This document shows, piece by piece, positions 39,898-48,852 of a stretch of DNA of 64,000 nt; position 1 is the stretch's first letter, and each line of letters begins with the position of its first letter. This stretch comes from Sphingobium amiense (GTDB taxonomy: Bacteria; Pseudomonadota; Alphaproteobacteria; Sphingomonadales; Sphingomonadaceae), in assembly GCF_003967075.1 (NCBI RefSeq), contig NZ_AP018664.1, positions 1,922,001 through 1,986,000 of the forward strand, read 5' to 3'. Below the pieces are notes generated by a model. It saw only the letters and a list, made by a program, of their open reading frames with translations. It made no database searches and was not told the DNA's origin. A program made the position numbers and the translations under genes.

Positions 39898-41223
39898 ATG
39901 AAGAAGCATTTCATCGCCCTGCCCCTCATCGCGATCGCCCTTGCCGGCGGCGCATTCCTCTATCTGGCGCACGGCGACACCGCCCAGTTGCCGCCGGGCG
40001 CGGATACCGGGCCGGAACCGGTCTTCACCGCGCCGCGCAGCGAGATGCTGCCCACCATCAACATCGCCGAAGTGAAGCCATGGGCCGCGAACGCGGCGCC
40101 GGTAGCGGCGAAGGGGCTGACCGTCACGCGCTTCGCCGAAGGGCTGGCGCATCCGCGCGCGATGCTGCGGCTGCCCAATGGCGACATCCTCGTCGCCGAA
40201 ACCAACAGCCCGCCGCGTCCCAAGGAGGGGATTGTCGACCGGGTGATGGCCTATTTCATGGACAAGGCGGGCGCGGGCGTCCCGTCCGCCAACCGCATCA
40301 CGCTGCTGCGCGACGCCGATGGCGACGGCAAGGCGGAAGTGAGGAGTACGTTCCTGACCGGCCTGCATTCGCCCTATGGCATGGCGCTGATCGGCGACAC
40401 GCTCTATGTCGCGAACACCGACGCGCTGATGGCCTTCCCCTACAAGGAGGGAGAGACGAAGATCGCGGCGAAGGGCCGCAAGATCATCGACCTGCCCGCG
40501 CAGGGGCCGAATTATCACTGGACCAAGAGCCTCGCCGCCAGTCCCGAAGGGCTGCTCTATGTCGGCGTGGGGTCGAACAGCAATATCGGCGAGAACGGGC
40601 TGGAGATGGAGCGCGGGCGCGCGCTGGTGCTGGAGGTCAATCCGAAGACCGGATACAAGCGCATCTTCGCATCGGGCCTGCGCAATCCCGTGGGCCTTGC
40701 GTTCGAGCCGCGCAGCGGGGCGCTGTGGGGCGTGGTCAACGAACGCGACATGCTGGGCGGCGATCTGGTCCCCGATTATCTGAGCCGGATCGAGTTCGGC
40801 GCGTTCTACGGCTGGCCGTGGAATTACTGGGGCGGCTATGAGGACCGGCGGGTGCAGCCGCAGCGGCCCGAAATCCGCGAATATACCAAGCGGCCCGACT
40901 ATGCGATGGGCAACCATGTCGCCGCGCTGGGCCTGACCTTCACCGACAAGGTGGAACTGGGCGCGCCCTATACGCAGGGTGCGTTCGTCGGGCTGCACGG
41001 GAGCTGGAACCGCAAGCCTGCGGCGGGATACAAGGTCGTCTATGTCGGCTTCAACGATGGCGAAGCGGGCAAGGCCAGGCCGGTCGATGTGCTGACAGGC
41101 TTCCTCGACAAGGACGGCAACGCGCAGGGGCGGCCTGTCGATGTGACGGGCGACGCCAAGGGCGCGCTGCTGGTCAGCGACGATGTGGGCAATGTGATCT
41201 GGCGGGTGACGAAGGCGCGCTGA
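39898..41223 (+). CDS. PQQ-dependent sugar dehydrogenase-like protein (sorbosone dehydrogenase family)
   Basis: A 441-residue exported protein. The N-terminal hydrophobic segment (HFIALPLIAIALAGGAFLYLA) is a signal or anchor. The body is a six-bladed propeller of the glucose/sorbosone dehydrogenase family: LAHPRAMLRLPNGDILVAETN, ASGLRNPVGLAFEPRSGALWGVVNERD, and HGSWNRKPAAGYKVVYVGF near the end. PQQ as cofactor is assumed from the family; no pqq genes are in the window. It oxidises an unknown sugar or aldose in the periplasm. Confidence 0.8.
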   Translation: MKKHFIALPLIAIALAGGAFLYLAHGDTAQLPPGADTGPEPVFTAPRSEMLPTINIAEVKPWAANAAPVAAKGLTVTRFAEGLAHPRAMLRLPNGDILVAETNSPPRPKEGIVDRVMAYFMDKAGAGVPSANRITLLRDADGDGKAEVRSTFLTGLHSPYGMALIGDTLYVANTDALMAFPYKEGETKIAAKGRKIIDLPAQGPNYHWTKSLAASPEGLLYVGVGSNSNIGENGLEMERGRALVLEVNPKTGYKRIFASGLRNPVGLAFEPRSGALWGVVNERDMLGGDLVPDYLSRIEFGAFYGWPWNYWGGYEDRRVQPQRPEIREYTKRPDYAMGNHVAALGLTFTDKVELGAPYTQGAFVGLHGSWNRKPAAGYKVVYVGFNDGEAGKARPVDVLTGFLDKDGNAQGRPVDVTGDAKGALLVSDDVGNVIWRVTKAR

Positions 41224-41224
41224 C

Positions 41225-42043
41225 TTACAGGGCGACGCCGTTGCGCCCTGCCAGTTCCACCACATATTGCCATGCGACGCGGCCCGAGCGGCTGCCCCGC
41301 TGCGTCGCCCACTGGATCGCTTCCCGAGGGTCGAAGGACAGGCCGAGCCGGTCGGCATAGCCGCGCACGATGGCGACATAGGCGTCCTGGTCGATGGCGT
41401 GAAAGCCGAGGCTGAGGCCGAATCGGTCCGACAGCGCCATCTTGTCGTCGATCACGTCGCGCGGGTTGATGGGATCGTCCTGTTCGGCCAGATGCCGGGG
41501 CACGATGTGGCGGCGGTTGGAGGTGACATAAAGGCGGACATTCGCGGGGCGCGCCGCGGTGCCGCCCTGAAGCAGCGAGCGGAGCGCGCGCGCCGCTCCC
41601 CCGCCCTCTCCGTCGAAGCCGAGATCGTCGAGGAAAAGGATGAAGGGCCGCGTCGTCGCGCGCAGCAGGGCGAAAAGCGCGGGCAGGCTGGCGAGTTCGT
41701 CCACCGCGCACTGGACAAGGGCGATGTCCGCGCCCTCCCCCTGCAAATGGCCGACGACCGATGCGACCGCCGCCGATTTTCCGGTCCCGCGCGCGCCCCA
41801 GAGCAGAGCGTCGTGCGCGGCGTGTCCGGCGGCATGGCGGCGGGTATTTTCCAGCAGCACGCTTTTCTGCGCATCAATGCCCGAGAGCAGCGCATAATCG
41901 ACCGGGGCGAAAGCCTCGACCGGCTGCACGGCGCGCCCGTCCCAGACATAGGCGGGCGCGGCGGCAAGATCGGCGGGCGCGGGCGGCGGCGGAGCGATCC
42001 GGTCCAGCGCGTCGGCGATGCGGGCGAGAAGAGCGTCGGTCAT
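41225..42043 (-). CDS. DUF815 family AAA ATPase
   Basis: A 272-residue ATPase of the DUF815 group. Walker A is LLWGARGTGKSAAVASVVG, Walker B is PFILFLDDLGFDGEG, and the sensor region is VRLYVTSNRRHIVPRHLAEQD. SDRFGLSLGFHAIDQDAYVAIV and the C-terminal SGRVAWQYVVEL are characteristic of the family. Its role is unknown. It converges with the sugar dehydrogenase gene, whose stop is one base away. Confidence 0.85.
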   Translation of the reverse strand: MTDALLARIADALDRIAPPPPAPADLAAAPAYVWDGRAVQPVEAFAPVDYALLSGIDAQKSVLLENTRRHAAGHAAHDALLWGARGTGKSAAVASVVGHLQGEGADIALVQCAVDELASLPALFALLRATTRPFILFLDDLGFDGEGGGAARALRSLLQGGTAARPANVRLYVTSNRRHIVPRHLAEQDDPINPRDVIDDKMALSDRFGLSLGFHAIDQDAYVAIVRGYADRLGLSFDPREAIQWATQRGSRSGRVAWQYVVELAGRNGVAL

Positions 42044-42151
42044 GTTGGGGGCTTAAGCGGCAGGCCGCGCGCCCGCAAGGCCGTGCGCATGTCACGACCG
42101 TTGCGCATTGGACTTTCGTTCGGGACGGCCGGAGCCTATATCGCGCGGATC

Positions 42152-43105
42152 GTGACCATCGCTCCATCGACCTTTTCCACCCGATCCTGCCGCTATGGCG
42201 CGGAGGCGCTGCGCGAGGCGGCGCTGCTGATCCGGGCGGGCGAGCCGGTCGCCGTTCCCACCGAAACCGTCTACGGCCTTGCCGCCGACGCAACCGACAG
42301 CAAAGCGGTCGCGGCGATCTACAGCGCCAAGGGACGGCCGAGCTTCAATCCACTGATCGTGCATGTCGCCGACCGGGCAATGGCGGAGCGGCTGGCGCTG
42401 TTTTCGGGGGAAGCGGACCGGCTGGCGGAGCGTTTCTGGCCGGGGCCGCTCACTCTGGTGCTGCCGGTGCGGGCGGACAGCGGGCTGTCGCCGCTGGTGA
42501 CGGCGGGGCTGCCCACGGTCGCGCTGCGGATGCCCGCGCATCCGGCAATGCAGGCGCTGATCCGGGAAAGCGGCTGTCCGCTCGCCGCGCCTTCGGCCAA
42601 TCGCAGCGGGTCGATCAGCCCGACGCGGGCCGAACATGTGCTCGCCAGCCTGAACGGCAAGATCCGCATGATCCTGGACGACGGGCCGACGAGCGAGGGG
42701 CTGGAATCGACCATCGCCGCGCCGGAGGCTGACCGCATCCGCCTGCTGCGGCCCGGCCCCGTGACGGCGGCGATGCTGGAGCAGGCAAGCGGCCTGCCGG
42801 TGGTCGCGGGCGGCGGGGAAAGGATCGAGGCGCCGGGGCAGCTCGAAAGCCACTATGCGCCGTCCAAGCCCGTGCGCCTCGACGCGCTGCGGGCGGAAGG
42901 GGACGAATATCTGATCGGCTTCGGCCCGATGCCGTGCGACATGAACCTCAGCGTCGGGGCGGAGCTGCACGAGGCGGCGGCGGCTTTGTTCGCGGCGCTG
43001 CATATGGCGGACGCCAGCGCGGCGGGCCGGATCGCGGTCGCGCCGGTGCCGATGGAAGGGATCGGCGTGGCGATCAACGACCGGCTGCGGCGCGCGGCGG
43101 CCTGA
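42152..43105 (+). CDS. Threonylcarbamoyl-AMP synthase (Sua5/YrdC/YwlC type)
   Basis: A ~317-residue Sua5 protein. The YrdC-like domain starts at EALREAALLIRAGEPVAVPTETVYGLAADA and continues KGRPSFNPLIVHV, SGCPLAAPSANRSGSISPTRAEHV and SEGLESTIAA. The C-terminal Sua5 domain (APGQLESHYAPSKPVRL) is present. It makes threonylcarbamoyl-AMP for the t6A37 modification of tRNAs. The GTG at 42152 is my choice because sequence upstream to an ATG at 42089 lacks family similarity; either is possible. Confidence 0.88.
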   Translation: MTIAPSTFSTRSCRYGAEALREAALLIRAGEPVAVPTETVYGLAADATDSKAVAAIYSAKGRPSFNPLIVHVADRAMAERLALFSGEADRLAERFWPGPLTLVLPVRADSGLSPLVTAGLPTVALRMPAHPAMQALIRESGCPLAAPSANRSGSISPTRAEHVLASLNGKIRMILDDGPTSEGLESTIAAPEADRIRLLRPGPVTAAMLEQASGLPVVAGGGERIEAPGQLESHYAPSKPVRLDALRAEGDEYLIGFGPMPCDMNLSVGAELHEAAAALFAALHMADASAAGRIAVAPVPMEGIGVAINDRLRRAAA

Positions 43106-43106
43106 T

Positions 43107-43370
43107 TCAGCCGCAGTCGCGGTAGCCAGCCTCACGGCATTCGCGGCGGCGTTCTTTTTCCGCGCGCTTGCGCTCGCGGCCCTCGCGCGCTTCCTGCTTG
43201 CGCATCTTGCGGCCGTAATTGCGGTCGGCCTCGTCCTGGCTGGTGGTGGTCCAGTCGATCACCTGACCCGTCGCGCGGACCGGCGCGGTGACGACGCTGG
43301 CGACGGTGCGCACACAGCCGGGCAGGACCAGCAGCAAAAGCGGCGCGGCGAAAAACAGCTTGGTCTTCAT
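43107..43370 (-). CDS. Small predicted lipoprotein, highly basic tail
   Basis: An 87-residue lipoprotein with signal LFFAAPLLLLVLPGC (lipobox LPGC). The mature N-terminus is TVASVVTAPVRATGQVIDW, followed by an Arg/Lys/Glu-rich charged helix (KMRKQEAREGRERKRAEKE) and a Cys-containing end. Convergent with the Sua5 gene, one base between stops. Function unknown. Confidence 0.65.
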   Translation of the reverse strand: MKTKLFFAAPLLLLVLPGCVRTVASVVTAPVRATGQVIDWTTTSQDEADRNYGRKMRKQEAREGRERKRAEKERRRECREAGYRDCG

Positions 43371-43448
43371 GACTTTGGTCCCCGGCCCGATCGAAATTCA
43401 CACCGTTGCTAGCAGAGCAGATACAAGCCGCCCACCAGGAACGCCGCG

Positions 43449-43471
43449 AAACGGGACCAGCCGTTTTTTTT
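43449..43471 (+). terminator. Plus-strand intrinsic terminator
   Basis: AAACGG-GACCAG-CCGTTT followed by eight Ts. It is oriented to stop plus-strand transcripts running past the Sua5 gene and the antisense lipoprotein gene before they enter msrA. Confidence 0.7.
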
Positions 43472-43479
43472 GAACCGCC

Positions 43480-44013
43480 TTACGCCTCGATGCGGTCGGC
43501 GAAGCCCTTGCGCAGCTTGGCGAGCTTGGGTGGGATCACGGCTATGCAATAGGGGTTCCGGTCGCCGACCCGTTCCCAATATTTCTGGTGATAATCCTCC
43601 GCCGGATACCATGGCGCGTCGGGTTCGATGGCGGTGACGATGGGGGCGGACTGGTCCGCCTGCGCGCGTTCGATGCCGGCGCGGGCCTGCGCTTCCTGCT
43701 CGGGCGAATGGGGGAAGATCGCCGAGCGATACTGGGTGCCGATGTCGTTGCCCTGACGGTTGAGCGTCGTCGGATCGTGCGTCGCGAAGAAGATGTCGAG
43801 CAGGTCGGCGTAAGAAATGACATCCGGATCGAAGGTGATGCGGATCGCTTCGGCATGGCCGGTGCGGCCGGAACAGACCTCCTCATAGGTGGGGTCGGGC
43901 TTTGCGCCGCCGATATAGCCGCTCTCCACGGCGCTGACGCCACGGAGGTTCTGATACACGGCTTCCGTGCACCAGAAACATCCTCCGGCGAGGGTTGTGA
44001 CTTCCTGAGCCAT
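43480..44013 (-). CDS. msrA: Peptide-methionine (S)-S-oxide reductase
   Basis: A 177-residue MsrA repairing oxidised methionine. The catalytic Cys is in LAGGCFWCTEAVY near residue 12. SGYIGG, GHAEAIRITFDP, and PAEDYHQKYWER are all family motifs. The start MAQEVTTLAGG at 44013 gives the normal length; an open frame upstream is not protein-like. Confidence 0.94.
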   Translation of the reverse strand: MAQEVTTLAGGCFWCTEAVYQNLRGVSAVESGYIGGAKPDPTYEEVCSGRTGHAEAIRITFDPDVISYADLLDIFFATHDPTTLNRQGNDIGTQYRSAIFPHSPEQEAQARAGIERAQADQSAPIVTAIEPDAPWYPAEDYHQKYWERVGDRNPYCIAVIPPKLAKLRKGFADRIEA

Positions 44014-44054
44014 GATCGTTCCTTCGTTCGATTTGGCTGCAAAGATAGGAAGCG

Positions 44055-45761
44055 TCAGGCGGCGGTTCCAGCCTCCGCGACGCGGGCGTCCGCCTTTGCG
44101 CGTTCCTCGGCGACCAGTTCCTTGCGGGACAGCTTGCCCACCAGCGTCCTGGGGAGGTTGAGGCGCACTTCCACTTCGCACACCCGCTCATGCTTGCCCA
44201 GTTGCGGGTTGAGCCAGTCCTTGAGCGCCGCGCCGTCGATGTCGAAGCCTTCGTTCAGCGTCACGAACGCCTTGGGCTGCTCGCCCCGGTAGCGGTCGGG
44301 CACGCCGATGACGAGCGCTTCCTTGATCGCGGGGTGGTGGTAGAGCACCTGTTCGACCTGGCTGGGGAACACCTTGAACCCGCCGACCGAGATCATGTCC
44401 TTGAGGCGGTCGACGATCTTCACATAGCCGTCCTCGTCGATGATGCCGACATCGCCGGTGCGGACATATTCGCCCATGAAGACTTCGGCGTCGGCATCGG
44501 GGCGGTTCCAGTAGCCCTTCATCACCTGCGGCCCGGCGAAAAGCAGCTCGCCCGGCTCGCCTTCGGGCGGCGGCTTCGTCGGGTCTTCGCGGTCGACCAG
44601 CTTCACGCGGGTGCCGGGAACGGGCTGGCCCACGGTGCCGCTCTTGTTGAGGCCTTCATAGGGGTTGGTGCAGACGATGGGGCTGGTTTCGGTCAGGCCA
44701 TAGCCTTCGATCAGTTGCGCGCCCGTCGCCGCCTCGAACCGCTGTTTGAGTTCGAGAGGGAGCGGCGCGCCGCCGGAAATGCAGGCGCGCAGGCACGAAA
44801 AGTCGATGTTGCGGATCGCCGGATGATCGAGCAGCGCCTGGAACATCGTGGGGACGCCCGGCAGCGAGGTTGCCTTCACCCGCTGGACGGCGGCCAGCAC
44901 CTGCGCAGCGTCGAAGCGCGGCAGCATCACCATCTCGCCGCCGTTCACCACGGTGCGGTTGAGGGTGACGGTGTTGGCGAAGACATGGAAGAAGGGGAGC
45001 ACCGCGATGATGCGGTCGGCCTCATTCTGATGCGGGTCGATGGACTGCGCCTGCCGCGCGTTGGCGGTGAGGTTCTGGTGGGTGAGCATCGCGCCCTTGG
45101 GCGTGCCGGTGGTGCCGCCGGTATATTGCAGCAGGGCGATGTCGTTCACCGGGTCGATCTCCGCCACGGCGCAGTCGCCCGGATTGGCGGTCAGCCGGTC
45201 ATAGTGCAGCACGCGCGGATCGTCGGGGATGGGCGCGCTCTCGCTCGCCTTGAACCAGCGGAAGAGGAGGGATTTAACGGGCGACAGCATCTCCGCAACG
45301 GTGCCGACGACCAGCTTTTCGAGCGTGCTGTTGTCGAGCACTTCGAGCGCGGTGGGCAGCAGCGCCTTCGCCGACAGGGTGAAGAGGATCTTCGTGCCGC
45401 TGTCCTCGACCTGATGCTCCAGTTCGGCGGCGGTGTAGAGGGGGGAGAAGTTGACGACGATGGCCCCGGTCATCAGCGCGCCATAATAGGCCGCGACATA
45501 ATGGGGCGTGTTGGGGAGGTAGAGGCCGACCCGGTCGCCCTTCCGAACGCCCATCGCCTGAAGCCCGCAGGCGATCCGGCGGATCTGCGCGAACATGTCG
45601 GCATAGGTGAATTTGCGGCCCATGAAGTCGATCATGATGGCGTCGGGGTGCGCACTCGCGCTTTCCGTCACCATTTCGCCCATGGATTTGGGGGGGAATG
45701 TCTGGTCCCAGGCGGTCGGGTGCTGATACCGTTCGCGCCAGATTTTTTCTACGCTCTCCAT
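44055..45761 (-). CDS. fadD: Long-chain-fatty-acid-CoA ligase
   Basis: A 568-residue acyl-CoA synthetase of the ANL superfamily, activating fatty acids with ATP and CoA for beta-oxidation. The AMP-binding P-loop is LLQYTGGTTGTPKGAMLTH. Other core motifs are GYGLTETSP, YVRTGDVGIIDEDGYVKIVDRLKD and the C-terminal lysine region LPRTLVGKLSRKEL. Full length. It lies 41 bases upstream of msrA on the same strand. Confidence 0.9.
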   Translation of the reverse strand: MESVEKIWRERYQHPTAWDQTFPPKSMGEMVTESASAHPDAIMIDFMGRKFTYADMFAQIRRIACGLQAMGVRKGDRVGLYLPNTPHYVAAYYGALMTGAIVVNFSPLYTAAELEHQVEDSGTKILFTLSAKALLPTALEVLDNSTLEKLVVGTVAEMLSPVKSLLFRWFKASESAPIPDDPRVLHYDRLTANPGDCAVAEIDPVNDIALLQYTGGTTGTPKGAMLTHQNLTANARQAQSIDPHQNEADRIIAVLPFFHVFANTVTLNRTVVNGGEMVMLPRFDAAQVLAAVQRVKATSLPGVPTMFQALLDHPAIRNIDFSCLRACISGGAPLPLELKQRFEAATGAQLIEGYGLTETSPIVCTNPYEGLNKSGTVGQPVPGTRVKLVDREDPTKPPPEGEPGELLFAGPQVMKGYWNRPDADAEVFMGEYVRTGDVGIIDEDGYVKIVDRLKDMISVGGFKVFPSQVEQVLYHHPAIKEALVIGVPDRYRGEQPKAFVTLNEGFDIDGAALKDWLNPQLGKHERVCEVEVRLNLPRTLVGKLSRKELVAEERAKADARVAEAGTAA

Positions 45762-45810
45762 AAGACGAGTGTATGGGCGCGGCGCGCTTTACGCAAGCGT
45801 CAAGCATGGC

Positions 45811-45845
45811 AAAAGGGCCGCGCCCCGGTGAGGCACGGCCCTTTG
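45811..45845 (-). terminator. Terminator after trcR
   Basis: On the minus strand, AAAGGGCCG pairs with CGGCCCTTT across a 15-base loop and ends in TTTTGCC. It lies 54 bases past the trcR stop, upstream of fadD, so the two are separate units. Confidence 0.75.
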
Positions 45846-45898
45846 AACATTGCCGCTTTGTGGCGGGTTTCGGCGCAGCGTCGGATGACGCTACGGCA

Positions 45899-46597
45899 TC
45901 AGACCTCGCCCTTGTTGCTGCTGAACGGATCGAGGATCGTGGCGGCGCCCGAGATAAATTCGGACTCGCTCCTGAGCGCCTCTTCCGCGCGGCGGGCGGC
46001 GTCCTCGCGCTCGCGGCGCAGTTCCTCGATCAGCGCCTCGCGGTCGCCGTCCAGACGCGAATCGGTGGGCGCTTCGATCCCCGCCTTCTTCGCGGCGCGG
46101 ACGACCAGTGCGTCCAGTTCCCGCTGCGAGCAGAGGCCGAGCGTCACCGGGTCTTTGGGCACGATGTTGGAGATGTTCCAGTGGGTGCGGTCGCGGATCG
46201 CGGCGATGGTGGTGCGGGTGGTGCCGATCAGCTTGCCGATCGCGCCGTCCGACACTTCGGGATGATTGCGCAAGATCCACGCAATGCCATCGGGCTTGTC
46301 CTGCCGCTTGCTGACCGGGGTGTAGCGCGGCCCCTTGGTGCGGCGGACAGGCTCCGGACCCTTGAGCATCTTGAGCTTGTAGTCGGGGTTCGCTTCGCCC
46401 TTGTGGATTTCTTCCATGGTGATTTCATGGGCGCGGACGGGATCGCGGCCGGTATATTTGATGCTGGCGGTATCGTCGGCGATGGCCTGCACCTCAAGGA
46501 TGTGAAGCCCGCAGAATTCCGCGATCTGGTCGAAGCTGAGCGCGGTGTTGTCGACCAGCCAACTGGCGGTCGCGTGGGGCATCAGGGGCTGGGACAC
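45899..46597 (-). CDS. Cell-cycle transcriptional regulator TrcR (DUF1013)
   Basis: A 232-residue DUF1013 protein, conserved in alphaproteobacteria and annotated as TrcR, an RNA-polymerase-associated cell-cycle regulator in Rhizobium. The family start MPHATASWLVDNTALSFDQIA and the segments FCGLHILEVQAIAD and VSDGAIGKLIGTTRTTIAAIRDRTHWN (a likely HTH) are clear. GLCSQRELDALV is also diagnostic. The C-terminal part is a charged helix. The ATG at 46597 is used; MPHATASWL five codons in is another option. Confidence 0.85.
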   Translation of the reverse strand: MSQPLMPHATASWLVDNTALSFDQIAEFCGLHILEVQAIADDTASIKYTGRDPVRAHEITMEEIHKGEANPDYKLKMLKGPEPVRRTKGPRYTPVSKRQDKPDGIAWILRNHPEVSDGAIGKLIGTTRTTIAAIRDRTHWNISNIVPKDPVTLGLCSQRELDALVVRAAKKAGIEAPTDSRLDGDREALIEELRREREDAARRAEEALRSESEFISGAATILDPFSSNKGEV

Positions 46598-46613
46598 GGG
46601 GACTTTTCTCCGG

Positions 46614-46649
46614 CGTAAAAACGATAAGGGCCGCCCAAGCAGGGCGGCC
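46614..46649 (-). terminator. Terminator after the glycosyltransferase gene
   Basis: A perfect 8-bp stem GGCCGCCC / GGGCGGCC with a 5-base loop, followed on the minus strand by CTTATCGTTTTT. It lies between the glycosyltransferase stop and the trcR start. Confidence 0.65.
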
Positions 46650-46698
46650 GTGACGGATCAGAGATAGAACATCCTTGGCGCAGCGGCAAGAAAAAGCG

Positions 46699-47727
46699 TC
46701 AGGCGGCGCTGTCCATCACATCGGGGTCGATGGCGTGAAGGCCGGAGAGAAATTCACGCGCGCTGCGGTCCCAGGTGAAGCTGCGGCCATAGGCGGCGCA
46801 GGCGGCGCGGTCCTTCGTCAGGGCAGCGGCGATGGCGGCTGACAGATCGTCGCCGAGCGCGCCGGTATCCGGCGTCACGATGTCGATGGGACCGGTGACG
46901 GGATGGGCGGCGACGGGAGTGCCGCAGGCGAGCGCCTCGATCATCACCAGCCCGAACGTATCGGTGCGGCTGGGGAAGACGAAGACGTCCGCCCCGGCAT
47001 AGGCTCCGGCAAGCTCCGCGCCGAACAGGGGGCCGAGGAAATGCGCCTGCGGACAGGCGCGTTCCAGCGTGGCGCGGGCGGGACCGTCGCCGATCACGAC
47101 CTTCGATCCCGGATGGTCGGCAGCGAGGAAGGCTTCCAGATTCTTCTCGACCGCGACGCGCCCGACGCAGAGCATGATCGGGCGCGGCAGGCCGGCGAAG
47201 ATGGCGGGCGGCGGAGCATCGGGCGTGAAGGCGGCGAGGTCCACCCCCCTGCCCCACGGCCTGACATTGGCGAGGCCATGGGCGCGGAGCTGCTCCCGCA
47301 CCGAGCGGGTCGAGACGAGCACCGCCTGCGCGGGGCCATGGAACCAGCGGATATAGCGCCAGAACCATGCGGCGGGCAGGCCGGTGCGCTGCGCCACATA
47401 GTCGGGGAAGTGCGTATGGTAGGCGGTGGTGAAGGGCACACCGGTGCGCAGGCACCAGCGCCGCGCGGCAAGGCAGAGCGGCCCTTCGGTCGCGAGGTGC
47501 ACGGCGTCCGGCCGGAAGGCGGCGATCGCCTGCCCCACCACGCTCGCGCGCACGAGCGCGAGGCGGATTTCGGGATAGGTCGGACAGGGGATCGACCCGT
47601 AGAGGTCGGGCGAGATGACCTCGACCGCATGGCCCATGCATTCGAGTTCGGCCCGGATGGTCTGGAGCGTGCGGACGACGCCGTTGACCTGCGGCGTCCA
47701 GGCGTCGGTGACGATGGCGATGCGCAT
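46699..47727 (-). CDS. Family 1 glycosyltransferase (mannosyltransferase-like)
   Basis: A 342-residue GT4-type glycosyltransferase with a GT-B fold. The N-terminal Rossmann domain starts MRIAIVTDAWTPQVNGVVRTL, the family opening of MgtA/PimB-like enzymes. The C-terminal half has LCVGRVAVEKNLEAFL and the nucleotide-sugar motif FVFPSRTDTFGLVMIEALACGTPV. MRIAIVTD at 47727 is chosen over an upstream ATG. Adjacent to the metallophosphoesterase gene, suggesting a common role in glycolipid or envelope synthesis. Donor and acceptor are not shown. Confidence 0.82.
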   Translation of the reverse strand: MRIAIVTDAWTPQVNGVVRTLQTIRAELECMGHAVEVISPDLYGSIPCPTYPEIRLALVRASVVGQAIAAFRPDAVHLATEGPLCLAARRWCLRTGVPFTTAYHTHFPDYVAQRTGLPAAWFWRYIRWFHGPAQAVLVSTRSVREQLRAHGLANVRPWGRGVDLAAFTPDAPPPAIFAGLPRPIMLCVGRVAVEKNLEAFLAADHPGSKVVIGDGPARATLERACPQAHFLGPLFGAELAGAYAGADVFVFPSRTDTFGLVMIEALACGTPVAAHPVTGPIDIVTPDTGALGDDLSAAIAAALTKDRAACAAYGRSFTWDRSAREFLSGLHAIDPDVMDSAA

Positions 47728-47753
47728 GGGATTATTCCTCATCCACCCACATC

Positions 47754-47826
47754 CGTTCGTTTCGAGCGTGTCGAGAAACGGGTAGCGCAACCTCCGCGTT
47801 TCTCGACTTTGCTCGAAACGAACGGC
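47754..47826. repeat. Large inverted repeat of the CGTTCGTTTCGAGC family
   Basis: CCGTTCGTTTCGAGC (47754-47768) and CGAGAAACG (47773-47781) are exactly inverted at 47798-47806 and 47812-47826. The whole is a ~73-base palindrome with a 16-base centre. A related single copy is at 56469-56497. This is a dispersed sphingomonad repeat; it separates two co-oriented genes. Confidence 0.75.
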
Positions 47827-47832
47827 TTCATT

Positions 47833-48708
47833 TTACGCGGCAATCCGCTCGCCATGGGCTGCTTCACCCGCCTTCACCCGCTTCGCGATCTCGTCGGCCC
47901 AGTGGAGCACCTCCATCGTGCCGTCGCGATGCTCGACCAGCGCGGTGCAGCCTTCGACCCAGTCGCCGTCGTTATAATAGGCGACGCCTGCGATCTGCCG
48001 CATTTCGGCGTTGTGGATGTGGCCGCAGACGACGCCGTCGACACCACGCGCGCCCGCTTCATGCGCCACCACTTCCTCGAAGCGGGAGATGAAGGAGACG
48101 GCGTTCTTGACCTTGTGCTTGGCCATTTTGGACAGCGACCAGTAAGGCAGGCCAAGCCGCTGCCGCACCGCGTTCACCGCGACGTTGAGGCGCATCAGCA
48201 TGGTGTAGGCGGCGTCGCCCACGAAGGCGAGCCAGCGGTGGGCGAGCATGATCGTGTCGAACTCGTCGCCGTGCAGCACCAGCAGCTTGCGCCCGTCGGC
48301 GGTCTCATGGATCGCCTTGCGCCGGATTTCCACGCCGCCGAAGTTCATGCCGGTGAACTGGCGGAACATTTCGTCGTGGTTGCCGGGGATATAGACGACG
48401 CGGGTGCCGCGCTTGGCGCGCTTCATCAGGCGCCAGACCACGTCATTGTGGCTGGCGGGCCAGTAGAAGCGCTTTTTCAGGCGCCAGCCATCGATGATGT
48501 CGCCGACGAGGTAGATGGTGTCGCTGTCCACGCTGTCGAGAAAGTCGATCAGCATGGTCGCGTTGCAGCCGCGCGTGCCGAGGTGGATGTCGGAGATCCA
48601 GATCGTGCGGTAGCGGCGGCGCTGCCCTTCGCGCTCCGGGATGTGGAAGCGGTCGTCGGCGGCATCCTCGACGTCGCTCAGAAAAGGCAGGCGCGTGATG
48701 GCGTTCAT
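47833..48708 (-). CDS. UDP-2,3-diacylglucosamine diphosphatase-like metallophosphoesterase
   Basis: A 291-residue calcineurin-type phosphoesterase with all metal motifs: WISDIHLGTRG, LVGDIIDGW, IPGNHDE, LHGDEFD and VCGHIHNAE. The family (LpxH-like) hydrolyses UDP-2,3-diacylglucosamine in lipid A synthesis, but many members, including this longer form, have unproven substrates. It precedes the glycosyltransferase gene with a palindromic repeat between. Confidence 0.82.
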   Translation of the reverse strand: MNAITRLPFLSDVEDAADDRFHIPEREGQRRRYRTIWISDIHLGTRGCNATMLIDFLDSVDSDTIYLVGDIIDGWRLKKRFYWPASHNDVVWRLMKRAKRGTRVVYIPGNHDEMFRQFTGMNFGGVEIRRKAIHETADGRKLLVLHGDEFDTIMLAHRWLAFVGDAAYTMLMRLNVAVNAVRQRLGLPYWSLSKMAKHKVKNAVSFISRFEEVVAHEAGARGVDGVVCGHIHNAEMRQIAGVAYYNDGDWVEGCTALVEHRDGTMEVLHWADEIAKRVKAGEAAHGERIAA

Positions 48709-48852
48709 TTCTCGTCCCCAGAGACCTTCAGTCCTCGGGAGCGATTCCCTAAGCCGCCATTGTTACAAATCCGCACCGGATATGACGGAAATGCTACGGT
48801 TTGCGCGGATTGCTATCCTCCCCTGCAAGGGGAACGATGGGCCGGGCATGGA

